64,000 nt of DNA from contig NZ_JABSOD010000006.1 of NCBI RefSeq assembly GCF_013283795.1, forward strand, positions 62,001 to 126,000. Reading direction: 5' to 3'. Below the pieces are notes generated by a model. It searched no databases. It was not told the DNA's origin and saw nothing but the letters and a program-made list of their open reading frames with translations. The DNA is from Rheinheimera lutimaris. Lineage in GTDB: Bacteria; Pseudomonadota; Gammaproteobacteria; Enterobacterales; Alteromonadaceae. Both the position numbers and the translations under genes were made by a program. Of this stretch, positions 35,767-43,598 are shown one piece after another (the first letter of the stretch is position 1; every line of letters starts with the position of its first letter).

Positions 35767-35783
35767 GCACTAAAGTTTAGTGC
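35767..35783. promoter_or_regulatory. 17-base palindrome before the RAYT gene
   Basis: GCACTAAA-G-TTTAGTGC is a perfect inverted repeat with a one-base centre. It directly follows a TATGAT hexamer (35761-35766), so it would cover the start site if that is the -10. It could be an operator, a transposase recognition hairpin, or both. Confidence 0.5.
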
Positions 35784-35810
35784 TAAAAAATGCCAGACGG
35801 AACGAATAGT

Positions 35811-36647
35811 ATGGCAAGGCCATTGAGACTGGAATTTGCAGGCGCGCTTTACCATGTCACCAGTAGAGGCAATGAACGCAAAGCCATCTATTTTGACGAT
35901 ACGGATTTTAAGCTGTTTTTGGTTCTGCTTGGCAAGGTATGTGAGCAATGTAACTGGGTGGTACATGCGTATTGCCTGATGATGAACCATTACCATTTAT
36001 TGGTGGAAACGCCGGATGCCAATCTGAGTATGGGCATGCGCCAACTTAACGGCAATTTTACCCAAGCGATTAACCGAAAATACAAACGGGTAGGGCATTT
36101 ATTTCAGGGCAGATATAAAGCCATTCTGGTAGATAAAGATGCCTACTTACTGGAGTTAAGTCGGTATATTGTGCTAAACCCCATCAGGGCAAATATGGTG
36201 CAGTCGGTTGATAACTGGCCATGGAGCAACTGGCATGCGGTAATGGGGCTAACCGCTTCTCCTTCCTGGCTGGCGACAGATTTTTTACTGGGAATGTTTG
36301 CCAAAAACCGTAAAACAGCCAGAGAAAAATATGCAGATTTTGTGCAGCAAGGTAAAGGTTTGCCCGTTTGGGATAGGCTCCGCAATCAGATTTTTTTGGG
36401 TAACGATGACTTCGTGCAAACCCATTTAGCGCTTCTAAACGAACATGATGAGTTATTCGATATTCCCCAAAAGCAGTGGCGCGGAGCAACCCAATCACTC
36501 GCAAAGTATGAGCATGCAGCTGAAACGCGTAACGAGGCTATTATTGCAGCGTATTGTTCTGGCGGTTACACCCTTAAAGAGATTGGCAGTTATTTTGGCT
36601 TACATTACTCGCGGGTAAGTAAGATAGTGGCAAAAAGCAAGACCTGA
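35811..36647 (+). CDS. REP-associated tyrosine transposase (RAYT, Y1/IS200-like HUH family)
   Basis: 278 residues from the chosen ATG, which gives the standard opening MARPLRLEFAGALYHVTSRG; an in-frame ATG seven codons earlier exists. The HUH motif is in MMNHYHLLVE and the catalytic Tyr most likely in SRYIVLNPIRANMV. The C-terminal part has a helix-turn-helix-like segment, YTLKEIGSYFGLHYSRVSKIV (in part YTLKEIGSYFGLHYS). All parts appear intact, so it could be active. The protein cuts and rejoins single-stranded DNA at hairpin ends. It is flanked by perfect inverted ends. Confidence 0.92.
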   Translation: MARPLRLEFAGALYHVTSRGNERKAIYFDDTDFKLFLVLLGKVCEQCNWVVHAYCLMMNHYHLLVETPDANLSMGMRQLNGNFTQAINRKYKRVGHLFQGRYKAILVDKDAYLLELSRYIVLNPIRANMVQSVDNWPWSNWHAVMGLTASPSWLATDFLLGMFAKNRKTAREKYADFVQQGKGLPVWDRLRNQIFLGNDDFVQTHLALLNEHDELFDIPQKQWRGATQSLAKYEHAAETRNEAIIAAYCSGGYTLKEIGSYFGLHYSRVSKIVAKSKT

Positions 36648-36651
36648 CCCT
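36637..36651 (+). repeat. Right inverted end of the RAYT unit
   Basis: GCAAGACCTGACCCT, exact reverse complement of the left end at 35731-35745; it includes the transposase stop codon. Confidence 0.85.
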
Positions 36652-36668
36652 GAGGGTGACCCTGAGGG
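36645..36668 (+). repeat. 12-bp tandem duplication at the right end of the RAYT unit
   Basis: TGACCCTGAGGG occurs twice in direct succession. The first copy overlaps the inverted end; the second leads into the displaced toxin tip. It may be a scar of insertion or slippage at the junction. Confidence 0.8.
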
Positions 36669-36670
36669 TT

Positions 36671-36826
36671 CAGTTTAACAGTGATAACTTTTCAGCGGGC
36701 TATTACTCGGGGATCCGTGCGGATGCTCGCGGTATATCAGGCTACCGGGGTTATTTAGGAACACCCGGTGGGTTATTTAAGATATTCAATCCGGAAGATG
36801 GAACTGTTTCGGTGTTAAAAGAATGA
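36671..36826 (+). pseudogene. Displaced Rhs/polymorphic-toxin C-terminal fragment
   Basis: An open frame of about 51 codons reads QFNSDNFSAGYYSGIRADAR and, further on, YLGTPGGLFKIFNPEDG, ending in VLKE and a stop. It has no convincing start (only an in-frame GTG in the tandem repeat) and begins right at the RAYT border, so it looks like the severed 3' end of a toxin gene. Its TGA overlaps the ATG of the next gene (ATGA), the usual coupling of toxin tip and immunity gene. I do not recognise the toxin family. It may be a silent tip that can recombine onto the Rhs core, or a decayed older tip. Confidence 0.6.
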
Positions 36827-37143
36827 AAATTTTATCGTCTATTGCACTACTTATGCTTATGGAGAATTCCACATTGTCAGAGATTAAAGCGCCTGTAGAA
36901 GTATTATCAATTAAAGCGTCGCATTTTGATGTTATTAAGCTTGCTGGTGAGCGAGTTGACGAAGAGAGTCTGGGTATATCGGGTTACAACATCACGCTTA
37001 TGGAAGATGATAATAACTGGATTGTTTATTACCAACCTGCTGACTACCCTGCAGGTCAAAGAGGAAGTATTGGTAAAAAGACTTATGTTGTTGAACTTAG
37101 AAAAACTGACCTGAAAATTGTCAACGCATATTATGGCAGGTGA
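36823..37143 (+). CDS. Candidate orphan immunity protein, unknown family
   Basis: 106 residues. The N-terminus MKILSSIALLMLMENSTLSEI is hydrophobic and may be a weak signal peptide. The rest is a small alpha/beta protein with NNWIVYYQPADYPAGQRGS and KTYVVELRKTDLKIVNAYYGR (in part VVELRKTDLKIVNAYYGR). Base composition is lower in GC than the housekeeping genes nearby. The ATGA overlap with the displaced toxin tip is the main argument for an immunity role. I cannot name the family. It ends 12 bases from the convergent MFS gene. Confidence 0.6.
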   Translation: MKILSSIALLMLMENSTLSEIKAPVEVLSIKASHFDVIKLAGERVDEESLGISGYNITLMEDDNNWIVYYQPADYPAGQRGSIGKKTYVVELRKTDLKIVNAYYGR

Positions 37144-37155
37144 AATATCTGGTTG

Positions 37156-38460
37156 TTAGTCATCATTAACCCCTGCAGGCTTGGTAGCATCTGTTTCTTC
37201 AGGATAGTCCGGCTTATGCGCCTCTACCCATTGCTCGTCCTGGCGCGGATCCATTTGTGCCAGTGATGCGCCTGAGGCTGCAGGCACGGCAACAAACACA
37301 CTTAGCTGCTCATTGGCTATCCGCTCTGCGCTTAAGGCATAAACACCCAATAGCAGTGCAGCTACTGCTAAAACAGTAAAAAACAGACTACCCGATACAC
37401 CTAAGATTGCGCCCAATACCAGCGGTGCTAAAAACGAGCCAATGCCATAGGCAAACAGCAAGCTGCGGCTAATTTCAACCAGATCTTTGCCGTGGTCTAA
37501 TCTGTCGTTGGCGCGCGCCACGCTAAGCGGATAAATACTAAACAGGCTGGTACCAAGCAAAAAACCAAGTAAATAAAATAACCAAAGTTGCGTTGCCAGC
37601 AGCGCCAGTAGCAAGCAAATGGCCGCACTAAATAAACCGGCCCAGGCGAGTAACTTACGCCGGCCGTAGCGGTCGGATAAAGTGCCAACCGGCCATTGCG
37701 CCAGTAAACCGCCAAGTATCGAAAGTGCCATAAATGACGCAACAACTGATTGTTGTTGGTACATATTCAGCACAAATACCGGCATCATGGTGTAAAACCC
37801 GCCGACAAAAAAGCCGCCAATTATGCTGCCTACCAGTGCGAGCGGGGCGATATGTAATACCCTGGGTAAGCTGTAGCGCTCAAAAGGTTGCAACACAGGC
37901 TGACTGATGCGGGTAATCGCCACTAAAAACAGCGACGCCAGCACCAGCACTGACCCCAGTACAAACACCAGATGTGATGTTACGTTCAGGCTTAAAATCA
38001 GTTGACCCAGAGCGGTAGCCATAAAAAACACTACTGTGTATACCGCTAGAATCCGGCCCCGGTCATGCTGGCTGCTTTTTTCATTTAGCCAACTTTCCAG
38101 CACTATTAGCAGTGCGTAAAAGGCGAAGCCAGACAGTAAACGGAGTATGGCCCAAAACCAGGGGTCATAATGTAAAGTATGACCAAGGAAGGCCATTACC
38201 ATGAGCGCAGAAAAGGCAGAAAAACTGCGGGCATGCCCGACATTTACTATCAGTTTCTGGCTAAAAACCGCTGCCAGCAGGGCACCGAGAAAAAAAGCTG
38301 AGTTAATTATACCAATGGCCATTTCCGACAGGCCGGCCTGCTTTAAATACAGCCCGATATAGGTCATCAGCATGCCGTAACCTGTGGCAAGAAAGGCAAT
38401 GGAGATAAATAAAGATGAAATGGGTAACAACGCCTGCCTGAAAAACACCGGAGTACTCAT
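37156..38460 (-). CDS. MFS transporter, YcaD-like
   Basis: About 434 residues from the ATG that gives MSTPVFFRQALLPISS, with twelve hydrophobic segments. The motif between helices 2 and 3 of each half is visible in part (GTLSDRYGRRKLL in the second half). The family resembles YcaD/sugar- or drug-type permeases; no substrate can be read from the sequence. The C-terminal tail (last ~55 residues) is hydrophilic and Pro/Asp-rich. Its start overlaps the stop of the MAPEG gene upstream by 4 bases, so the two form one operon. Confidence 0.85.
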   Translation of the reverse strand: MSTPVFFRQALLPISSLFISIAFLATGYGMLMTYIGLYLKQAGLSEMAIGIINSAFFLGALLAAVFSQKLIVNVGHARSFSAFSALMVMAFLGHTLHYDPWFWAILRLLSGFAFYALLIVLESWLNEKSSQHDRGRILAVYTVVFFMATALGQLILSLNVTSHLVFVLGSVLVLASLFLVAITRISQPVLQPFERYSLPRVLHIAPLALVGSIIGGFFVGGFYTMMPVFVLNMYQQQSVVASFMALSILGGLLAQWPVGTLSDRYGRRKLLAWAGLFSAAICLLLALLATQLWLFYLLGFLLGTSLFSIYPLSVARANDRLDHGKDLVEISRSLLFAYGIGSFLAPLVLGAILGVSGSLFFTVLAVAALLLGVYALSAERIANEQLSVFVAVPAASGASLAQMDPRQDEQWVEAHKPDYPEETDATKPAGVNDD

Positions 38461-38855
38461 GCTAAATGGAGCAATGCGCGTCCGGCAATACCAAACGCGG
38501 CCACTATACCGATAAGCCACATTAGCGAGCGGCTGGTGGCATAGTCTAACCAGTAGCAGGCTAAGTACGCGATGCGACTCATGATAAACACCCAGCCTAA
38601 AATTACCGTGGTTTGGTCTACCGCATTTAAACCCACCACACTGAGCACTGCACAGGCATATATTAACAGCGCTTCAAAGCTGTTGTAGTGAGCAGCATTG
38701 GCGCGCTGGCCAAAGCCTTGCAGCGCGCTTTGTTGCACCCGCGGGTTATGGTTGTCATAACCGCCGGATTTTTGCATGGCAAAGGCCAGCGGAGCCTTGG
38801 CTAAAAAGGGCAGTAACATCGCGATAAACAGCGTTAGCAGCAAAGAGGTTGTCAT
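38457..38855 (-). CDS. MAPEG-family membrane protein
   Basis: 132 residues, four predicted membrane helices. The segment GYDNHNPRVQQSALQGFGQR followed by ANAAHYNSFEALLIYA is typical of bacterial MAPEG proteins (relatives of microsomal glutathione transferase and leukotriene synthases). The bacterial role is usually unknown; detoxification is often proposed. It overlaps the MFS gene downstream, so the pair may act on the same compound, which is inference. Confidence 0.85.
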   Translation of the reverse strand: MTTSLLLTLFIAMLLPFLAKAPLAFAMQKSGGYDNHNPRVQQSALQGFGQRANAAHYNSFEALLIYACAVLSVVGLNAVDQTTVILGWVFIMSRIAYLACYWLDYATSRSLMWLIGIVAAFGIAGRALLHLA

Positions 38856-38890
38856 AATTCGCTCCGTTACAGGCCCGGCCTGAAATATTG

Positions 38891-39988
38891 TTAGCGCAGT
38901 ATTTTGGCATAAGGTTGTTGTAACAACTGCAGTAATGGGTTTTGCGCTAATACTTTCTCTTTAAGTAATACACCAACCACTAAACCTGTCGCCAACCCAC
39001 CTAAGTGTGCCCAGTACGCTACGCTTAAATCTTCTGACAGTAAACCAAAGATATTAAGTGCGGCCCAGATAGCAAAGTACCAGGCCGGGTTAAGTTTTTT
39101 CTGCCAGACCACAAACATAAAGGTCAGGCTGGCATGACGGAACCACAATAAATACATGCCGAATAAGCCGGCAACGGCGCCGCTGGCACCGACCATCAGT
39201 AAATCGCGGTCTACCAGATAACACATCAGCATTTCTACTACTGCAGCGGCTACGCCGCATAGCAGATAAACGGCAAGAAACTTCCACGGCCCCAGCGCAT
39301 CTTCCAGGTTGTCACCGATGATCCAGAGGAAATACATATTGCCGGCTAAATGCAGCAAGCCACCGTGTAAAAACTGATAACTCAGCAGGCTCCACCATTG
39401 CTGTCCATCCAGTATAGAAACAGAGTCGAGTGCAAAATGGCTGAATACCCATTGCGTGGCATTGTCGTCAAAACCGTGCAGTAAATAGATAAGGATATTC
39501 AGTGCCAGTAAGGTCCAGGTCATAACCGGCGTGCGATGCGGCTTGATATTGTACTCTTTCGGCATCTGGGTGAAAAACTGAAACAGCCAGCTTTTTGCAC
39601 AGACTTTTTTATTCAATTCGGTTAAAGCAGCTTGCAGCTTAGGTGCAGCAAGCACTTGCTCTGCTTCATCACCATCTACCCAAATTCCTTTGCAACTGCT
39701 GCATTTATCCAGCGTTACCTGGTAGTCTTTTAACAGATGAAATTGCTGCATTTGTTTATTACAGCGATGGCAATGATATTGATGTTGCTCGAGTTTTTCA
39801 CCAAAGGCCTGCTTTACGCAATATGGATCTGTTAGCTCACTGCTGTGTGCTATGGCATCACTCAATTCTTTGTCATCAAACCAAAGACCATTGCATTTGC
39901 AACAGCGGTCTACTTGCTGGCCATGTAACTCAACAGTCTGTAGCGACTGATCCTGACAACAGGGGCAATATAATTGTACTTTGCTCAC
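38891..39988 (-). CDS. Rhomboid intramembrane serine protease with two N-terminal TFIIB-type zinc ribbons
   Basis: 365 residues, GTG start. Two CxxC...CxxC zinc ribbons fill residues 1-115 (CPCC...CCKC and CHRC...CSSC). The rhomboid domain follows, with FLHGGLLHLAGNMYFLWIIG, the catalytic serine in GASGAVAGLFG and the catalytic histidine in YWAHLGGLATG, giving the Ser-His dyad within membrane helices. Rhomboids cut membrane proteins inside the bilayer; the zinc ribbons may bind substrate or regulate the protease. Its start lies 1 base from the end of the next gene upstream, so they are co-transcribed. Confidence 0.92.
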   Translation of the reverse strand: MSKVQLYCPCCQDQSLQTVELHGQQVDRCCKCNGLWFDDKELSDAIAHSSELTDPYCVKQAFGEKLEQHQYHCHRCNKQMQQFHLLKDYQVTLDKCSSCKGIWVDGDEAEQVLAAPKLQAALTELNKKVCAKSWLFQFFTQMPKEYNIKPHRTPVMTWTLLALNILIYLLHGFDDNATQWVFSHFALDSVSILDGQQWWSLLSYQFLHGGLLHLAGNMYFLWIIGDNLEDALGPWKFLAVYLLCGVAAAVVEMLMCYLVDRDLLMVGASGAVAGLFGMYLLWFRHASLTFMFVVWQKKLNPAWYFAIWAALNIFGLLSEDLSVAYWAHLGGLATGLVVGVLLKEKVLAQNPLLQLLQQPYAKILR

Positions 39989-39989
39989 G

Positions 39990-40601
39990 TTACTCTACCT
40001 CTACTTCCTGCTGTGACAGGGCTTGTTTCAGCTGGCTGGTATCTGCCTCAAACATCGGCAGTACCACTGTTTCCATATGCTCTACTTGCGCCAATAATAG
40101 CGTGGTGCCGTAATGAGGACTGTAAAAGCTGCTTAGAATTTTGCCATGAATATCATTAACTTCGCGATAAAACTTGCGGCTTTCACTAAGTAATGCCGGC
40201 GGCGTTTCCAGGGTAGCAGGGGAGAATTTCATGCTCTCCCAAACAAAGGTATCCAGCGTCAGGGAATGGCGTTTGATATTGTGCGTGCCGACACCTTTAA
40301 TTTGTTCGGTAAAGGTTTTAATCAGCTGCAGGTTGTCACTAAGCTCTTGCTGTAACGACTTACGCAAGTAGTAGTTACTTTTGTCGCTTTGAATTTGCTC
40401 AAACACAACAGCCTGGCGTAAGCCTTGTTGGGCCGCAAGATACACACCTAATATCGTGGCGATGATCATGGATATCTGACTTACCCAGAAGCTCAGGTTG
40501 GATATTTCGCCTTGTTGCAGTGGTAAAGCTTTAGTGAGTTTGCGTCTTTGGTTAGATTCAACCACACGCACGGTATTGGTTAACGGATCGCGGCCGGGCA
40601 T
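39990..40601 (-). CDS. Single-pass membrane protein of unknown function, partner of the rhomboid gene
   Basis: 203 residues. A basic N-terminus (about 1-35) is followed by one membrane helix, FWVSQISMIIATILGVYLAA, and a long, mostly helical region (LRKSLQQELSDNLQLIKTF) with coiled-coil character. No known motif is recognised. The stop of this gene and the GTG of the rhomboid gene are almost in contact, so translation is probably coupled. A single-pass protein encoded with a rhomboid protease could be its substrate or a regulator; this is a hypothesis from position only. Confidence 0.7.
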   Translation of the reverse strand: MPGRDPLTNTVRVVESNQRRKLTKALPLQQGEISNLSFWVSQISMIIATILGVYLAAQQGLRQAVVFEQIQSDKSNYYLRKSLQQELSDNLQLIKTFTEQIKGVGTHNIKRHSLTLDTFVWESMKFSPATLETPPALLSESRKFYREVNDIHGKILSSFYSPHYGTTLLLAQVEHMETVVLPMFEADTSQLKQALSQQEVEVE

Positions 40602-40721
40602 AACTACGTCTTCTGCTGGTGAACTAAAAGTGACGCAAGTGTAACCTGAAAGAACCGGCCAGTTACAGCTGGTTAGTTAACCGGTACGGTTGAGTGCTTA
40701 TTTTTTGTGCAAACTGGCTTA

Positions 40722-41765
40722 TCATAATGCTTCAACATGAAAATTACCCTGCTTTAACGCAGTGGCCAGTTCATGCGAACGGGCTATGACCTCTTGCCAG
40801 TATGCAATTCTTATGTGGTCGGGCAGCTTAAAATCATTACGATCCGGTATTTTGCCAAACGGTAAAGACTTAACCCAACCGTCTGTCGGGCACAGCAGCA
40901 CCACATTATGCAAATGTGCCGGGTTTACTTTGCGCCATTTCAGCGCCTTATCAAACCAGCCCGGTGTCAGGCGCGGATAAAAGTGCGGATATAGCACCAG
41001 GCCGTTGTCGCTGAACGGCAGGTCGAAGTGGTAGTCGGTAACGCCGCCGTCATAATATAAACCCGGACCGGCTCCGGCGATATTCTCTACCGCGTTTAAC
41101 ACCATAGGAATAGTACCGCTGGCCATTACTGCCTGGCGCAGGTTATCGCGGTTTAGGGCAACATGCTGAGTGGGTAACACACCGGCATAGTGAAACGGCG
41201 ATGGCTCGCCGGCAACATGAAACAACACACGCTGAAAAAAATGTTGCAAATGTTTACGGCTAACCAGGTTAGCACCGGCGGCAAGTGTAAGGCCGCCGGC
41301 CTGCAATAACCTACTGCGCGCTGCGGATAAACGCCTGGCTTTGGCCACCACTAAATTCAGTTTTACTATCGGGTTGTCTAATACTTGCTGTAAATGCTGT
41401 TCAGTCGGAAAGACGTCATCGATAATAGCGGCAGAAATTTGCGTAATCAGCTGTGTGTCGGCGGCTTTTGGATAGGTAATGTGGGAGTAGGCCTGACAAA
41501 ACCGCTGCGATGCAGCAGCCGGGTCTGCCTGAGCAAAACAGGCAAAGCGCCAGGCACCTGCCGAGCTGCCCAGAATGTGCAGCGGTTTGTTGCGGCCGGC
41601 AAAAAAATCACCAAATAAATACTGATCCAGACCAAATAAACAAAACCACTTCGGCCCGCCACTGGCGCCAACCATTACATTAAAATCAGCCTGTTGCAGA
41701 CCATGTTGCTCAATATGCGCCAGAGCTGTTGGCCCGGCCAGTACGCGTAATGCTGTATGTGTCAA
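40722..41765 (-). CDS. Patatin-like phospholipase family protein
   Basis: 347 residues with TTG start. The oxyanion-hole stretch is VGASGGPKWF, the nucleophile elbow GSSAG (serine hydrolase), and the catalytic Asp lies in DGGVTDYHFD, giving the Ser-Asp dyad of patatins. It should hydrolyse ester bonds of lipids; substrate is unknown. No signal peptide is visible, so a cytoplasmic or membrane-associated location is likely. The weak start leaves some doubt on the exact N-terminus. It lies 26 bases after the dGTPase gene on the same strand. Confidence 0.88.
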   Translation of the reverse strand: MTHTALRVLAGPTALAHIEQHGLQQADFNVMVGASGGPKWFCLFGLDQYLFGDFFAGRNKPLHILGSSAGAWRFACFAQADPAAASQRFCQAYSHITYPKAADTQLITQISAAIIDDVFPTEQHLQQVLDNPIVKLNLVVAKARRLSAARSRLLQAGGLTLAAGANLVSRKHLQHFFQRVLFHVAGEPSPFHYAGVLPTQHVALNRDNLRQAVMASGTIPMVLNAVENIAGAGPGLYYDGGVTDYHFDLPFSDNGLVLYPHFYPRLTPGWFDKALKWRKVNPAHLHNVVLLCPTDGWVKSLPFGKIPDRNDFKLPDHIRIAYWQEVIARSHELATALKQGNFHVEAL

Positions 41766-41791
41766 AAGCTGAAATACCTGTCAGTTAAATG

Positions 41792-43078
41792 TTAAACAGT
41801 GGCATAAAGCCGGCGATACATATGCTCGGCGTAATCATCGGTCATACCGGAAATATAATCACAAATTACCCGCACTTTAAGTTCGTCTGCTGCCTGTTGC
41901 CAGCGCTGTTGTGTATTGGCCGGTAACAAGCGGGCGGGGTCTGAACTAAAGGCATCAAACAGCGCCATCAGCATATTCTGACAGCGAAAGCGTGATTGCT
42001 GGATCTCCGGTTTTAAGATCACGCAGCGATACACCACCTGCTTTAAACAATGCAAAATAGCCAGCGGAGCCGCTGAGAGTGTCGCGTTATAGCGCACTAA
42101 CGGCTCCTCTGCCTGCGGCAGCACTTCTGATAACGTTACTGCACTGATCAGCAGGTTTACCAGTGAGCCAATGGCGTCTTTACGCAGGTGATGTTGATTA
42201 CTGAACAAAGCCGTGCTGATCTGCTGCATCAAAGGTTGCAACTCATGTGGCAGAGCAGCCCAGTCATCGGCGGTATGCTGTTGCCATTGGCTTTGGCTGA
42301 TGTTGCCCAATACTATAGCGTCTTCCAAATCATGCACGCCATACGCAATATCGTCGGCTAACTCCATAATAGATGCATCCAGCGACTTATAACGCGACTT
42401 AATATAAGGCGACTTATCCAACTGCTCTGTGCTTTGAAATAAAGCACAGTCAGCCGCGCTAAGCGGTGCTAAAATCCACTGCAGAATATCGGCATCAGCA
42501 GCAAAAATTGCTTTTGCCGGCTGCCACGGCGTTAAATTCAGCGGGTTAGTTGCAGGTAGTGTTTGCCGGCTTAAATCCGGCTGTAACACCGGGTATTTTA
42601 ATAAACCCAACAAAGTACGGCGCGATAAATCCATACCGTGCTGCAGGGTATAAGGTTCTAATTTGGCTACAATGCGCAGTGTTTGGCCATTACCCTCAAA
42701 ACCACCGGCATGCAGCATTTTAAAATTAAGCGCGGTTTCGCCGCCGTGGCCAAAGGGCGGGTGGCCGATATCATGCGCCAGACATAACGCCTCCATCAGG
42801 CTGTCATCAGGCAAATAACTTAACTGTGTCTGGTTAACTTTGGCACGCAGCTGGCTGACTAAACCGGTACCAATTTGTGCCGCTTCCAATGAATGGGTCA
42901 GCCGTGTGCGGTAAAAATCATTTTGGCCGATACCGAGGATTTGCGTTTTGGCTTGTAAGCGGCGAAAAGCTGCAGAATGCAGAATACGGGCGCGGTCACG
43001 CTGCCAGGGACTGCGCTGATCGCCCGGTCTGCTGCTGGCTGCGCCGGACCGACGCTCTGACCAAAGTGGATGTGGCAT
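41792..43078 (-). CDS. dgt: dGTPase-family HD-domain triphosphohydrolase
   Basis: 428 residues. The HD metal site is seen in RTRLTHSLEAAQIG, then LCLAHDIGHPPFGHGGE, and an Asp in ELADDIAYGVHDLEDAI. The N-terminal ARILHSAAFRRLQAKTQ is the dNTP-binding part. The enzymes cut dNTPs (classically dGTP) to nucleoside and tripolyphosphate. This subgroup is close to the one named anti-phage deoxyguanosine triphosphatase, but a defence role cannot be read from the sequence. The start codon is about 195 bases from divergent yebG; the patatin-like gene follows. Confidence 0.9.
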   Translation of the reverse strand: MPHPLWSERRSGAASSRPGDQRSPWQRDRARILHSAAFRRLQAKTQILGIGQNDFYRTRLTHSLEAAQIGTGLVSQLRAKVNQTQLSYLPDDSLMEALCLAHDIGHPPFGHGGETALNFKMLHAGGFEGNGQTLRIVAKLEPYTLQHGMDLSRRTLLGLLKYPVLQPDLSRQTLPATNPLNLTPWQPAKAIFAADADILQWILAPLSAADCALFQSTEQLDKSPYIKSRYKSLDASIMELADDIAYGVHDLEDAIVLGNISQSQWQQHTADDWAALPHELQPLMQQISTALFSNQHHLRKDAIGSLVNLLISAVTLSEVLPQAEEPLVRYNATLSAAPLAILHCLKQVVYRCVILKPEIQQSRFRCQNMLMALFDAFSSDPARLLPANTQQRWQQAADELKVRVICDYISGMTDDYAEHMYRRLYATV

Positions 43079-43214
43079 AGTATTCCTTGTTAATTCAAAC
43101 AGCTAAAACATAAAACGCGCTGGTCTGCTTATTTGCGTTATAGTACGCCAACTGCAGCGAAACTTCGAGCCCGACTATAGTGGCAAGCGTAATAAAGGCT
43201 GTTGCAAAAAGCAT

Positions 43215-43243
43215 TCGACAAGCCGGTTTTTATACTGTATAAA
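43215..43243 (+). promoter_or_regulatory. Sigma70 promoter of yebG
   Basis: TCGACA (5 of 6), a 17-base spacer and TATAAA (5 of 6). The SOS box overlaps the -10, so LexA binding would block RNA polymerase. Confidence 0.65.
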
Positions 43244-43252
43244 ATAACAGTA
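43233..43252. promoter_or_regulatory. LexA (SOS) box upstream of yebG
   Basis: TACTGTATAAAATAACAGTA contains CTGT-N8-ACAG exactly and is symmetric at both ends (TACTG/CAGTA). It sits over the -10 of the yebG promoter and 21 bases before the start codon. This is the E. coli-type consensus and predicts DNA-damage induction. Confidence 0.92.
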
Positions 43253-43273
43253 AATTAATCAGGGGAAAACGCC

Positions 43274-43582
43274 ATGGCTGTTATTATTAAGTATGTAGTA
43301 GAAAGAAACGGAGCGGAAAAGATGACTTTTACTTCTAAAGCGGAAGCTGATGCTTATGACAAAATGCTTGATACCGCTGATGAGTTAACGCACTTTTTAG
43401 CTGCCAGCACATTAATAGCCGATGAGCAGTTGGCAGAAGCGTTGGCGCTGTATATGGCGCAACAAAAAGATAACTTACTGGTCGCTCTGGGAGCCAAAAA
43501 GCCTTCTGCCAAAGCAGACAAAGTTGATAAAGCTGAAAAGACCACTAAAACAAAAATTGCTGCAGTAGAGCAGGCCGCTTAA
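43274..43582 (+). CDS. yebG: DNA-damage-inducible protein YebG
   Basis: 102 residues. The N-terminal VIIKYVVERNGAEKMTFTSKAEADAYDKMLD matches YebG (in part VIIKYVVERNGAEKMTF); the C-terminal part is Lys/Ala-rich and probably disordered. YebG is a small SOS-induced protein of unknown biochemical role. The near-perfect LexA box just upstream confirms the regulation from the sequence itself. Ribosome site AGGGG precedes the ATG. Its end overlaps the stop of the convergent AGCS gene by 4 bases. Confidence 0.93.
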   Translation: MAVIIKYVVERNGAEKMTFTSKAEADAYDKMLDTADELTHFLAASTLIADEQLAEALALYMAQQKDNLLVALGAKKPSAKADKVDKAEKTTKTKIAAVEQAA

Positions 43583-43598
43583 CGGGCCTGCCGTTTTT
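43570..43598 (+). terminator. Probable terminator of yebG
   Basis: GCAGGCC and GGCCTGC pair (7 bp, 8-base loop containing the stop codon), followed by CGTTTTT. The stem overlaps the ends of both convergent genes. Confidence 0.5.

Larger units (their letters stand above)
35731..36651 (+). mobile_element. RAYT/IS200-like unit with 15-bp perfect inverted ends
   Basis: A single-gene element bounded by AGGGTCAGGTCTTGC at the left and its exact reverse complement at the right. Allowing one mismatch the match extends to about 20 bases (through the adjoining T/A run). The right end contains the transposase stop codon. It has landed between the Sel1-like immunity gene and a displaced toxin tip. No target duplication typical of DDE elements is seen, consistent with HUH-type single-strand mobility. 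Confidence 0.75.
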
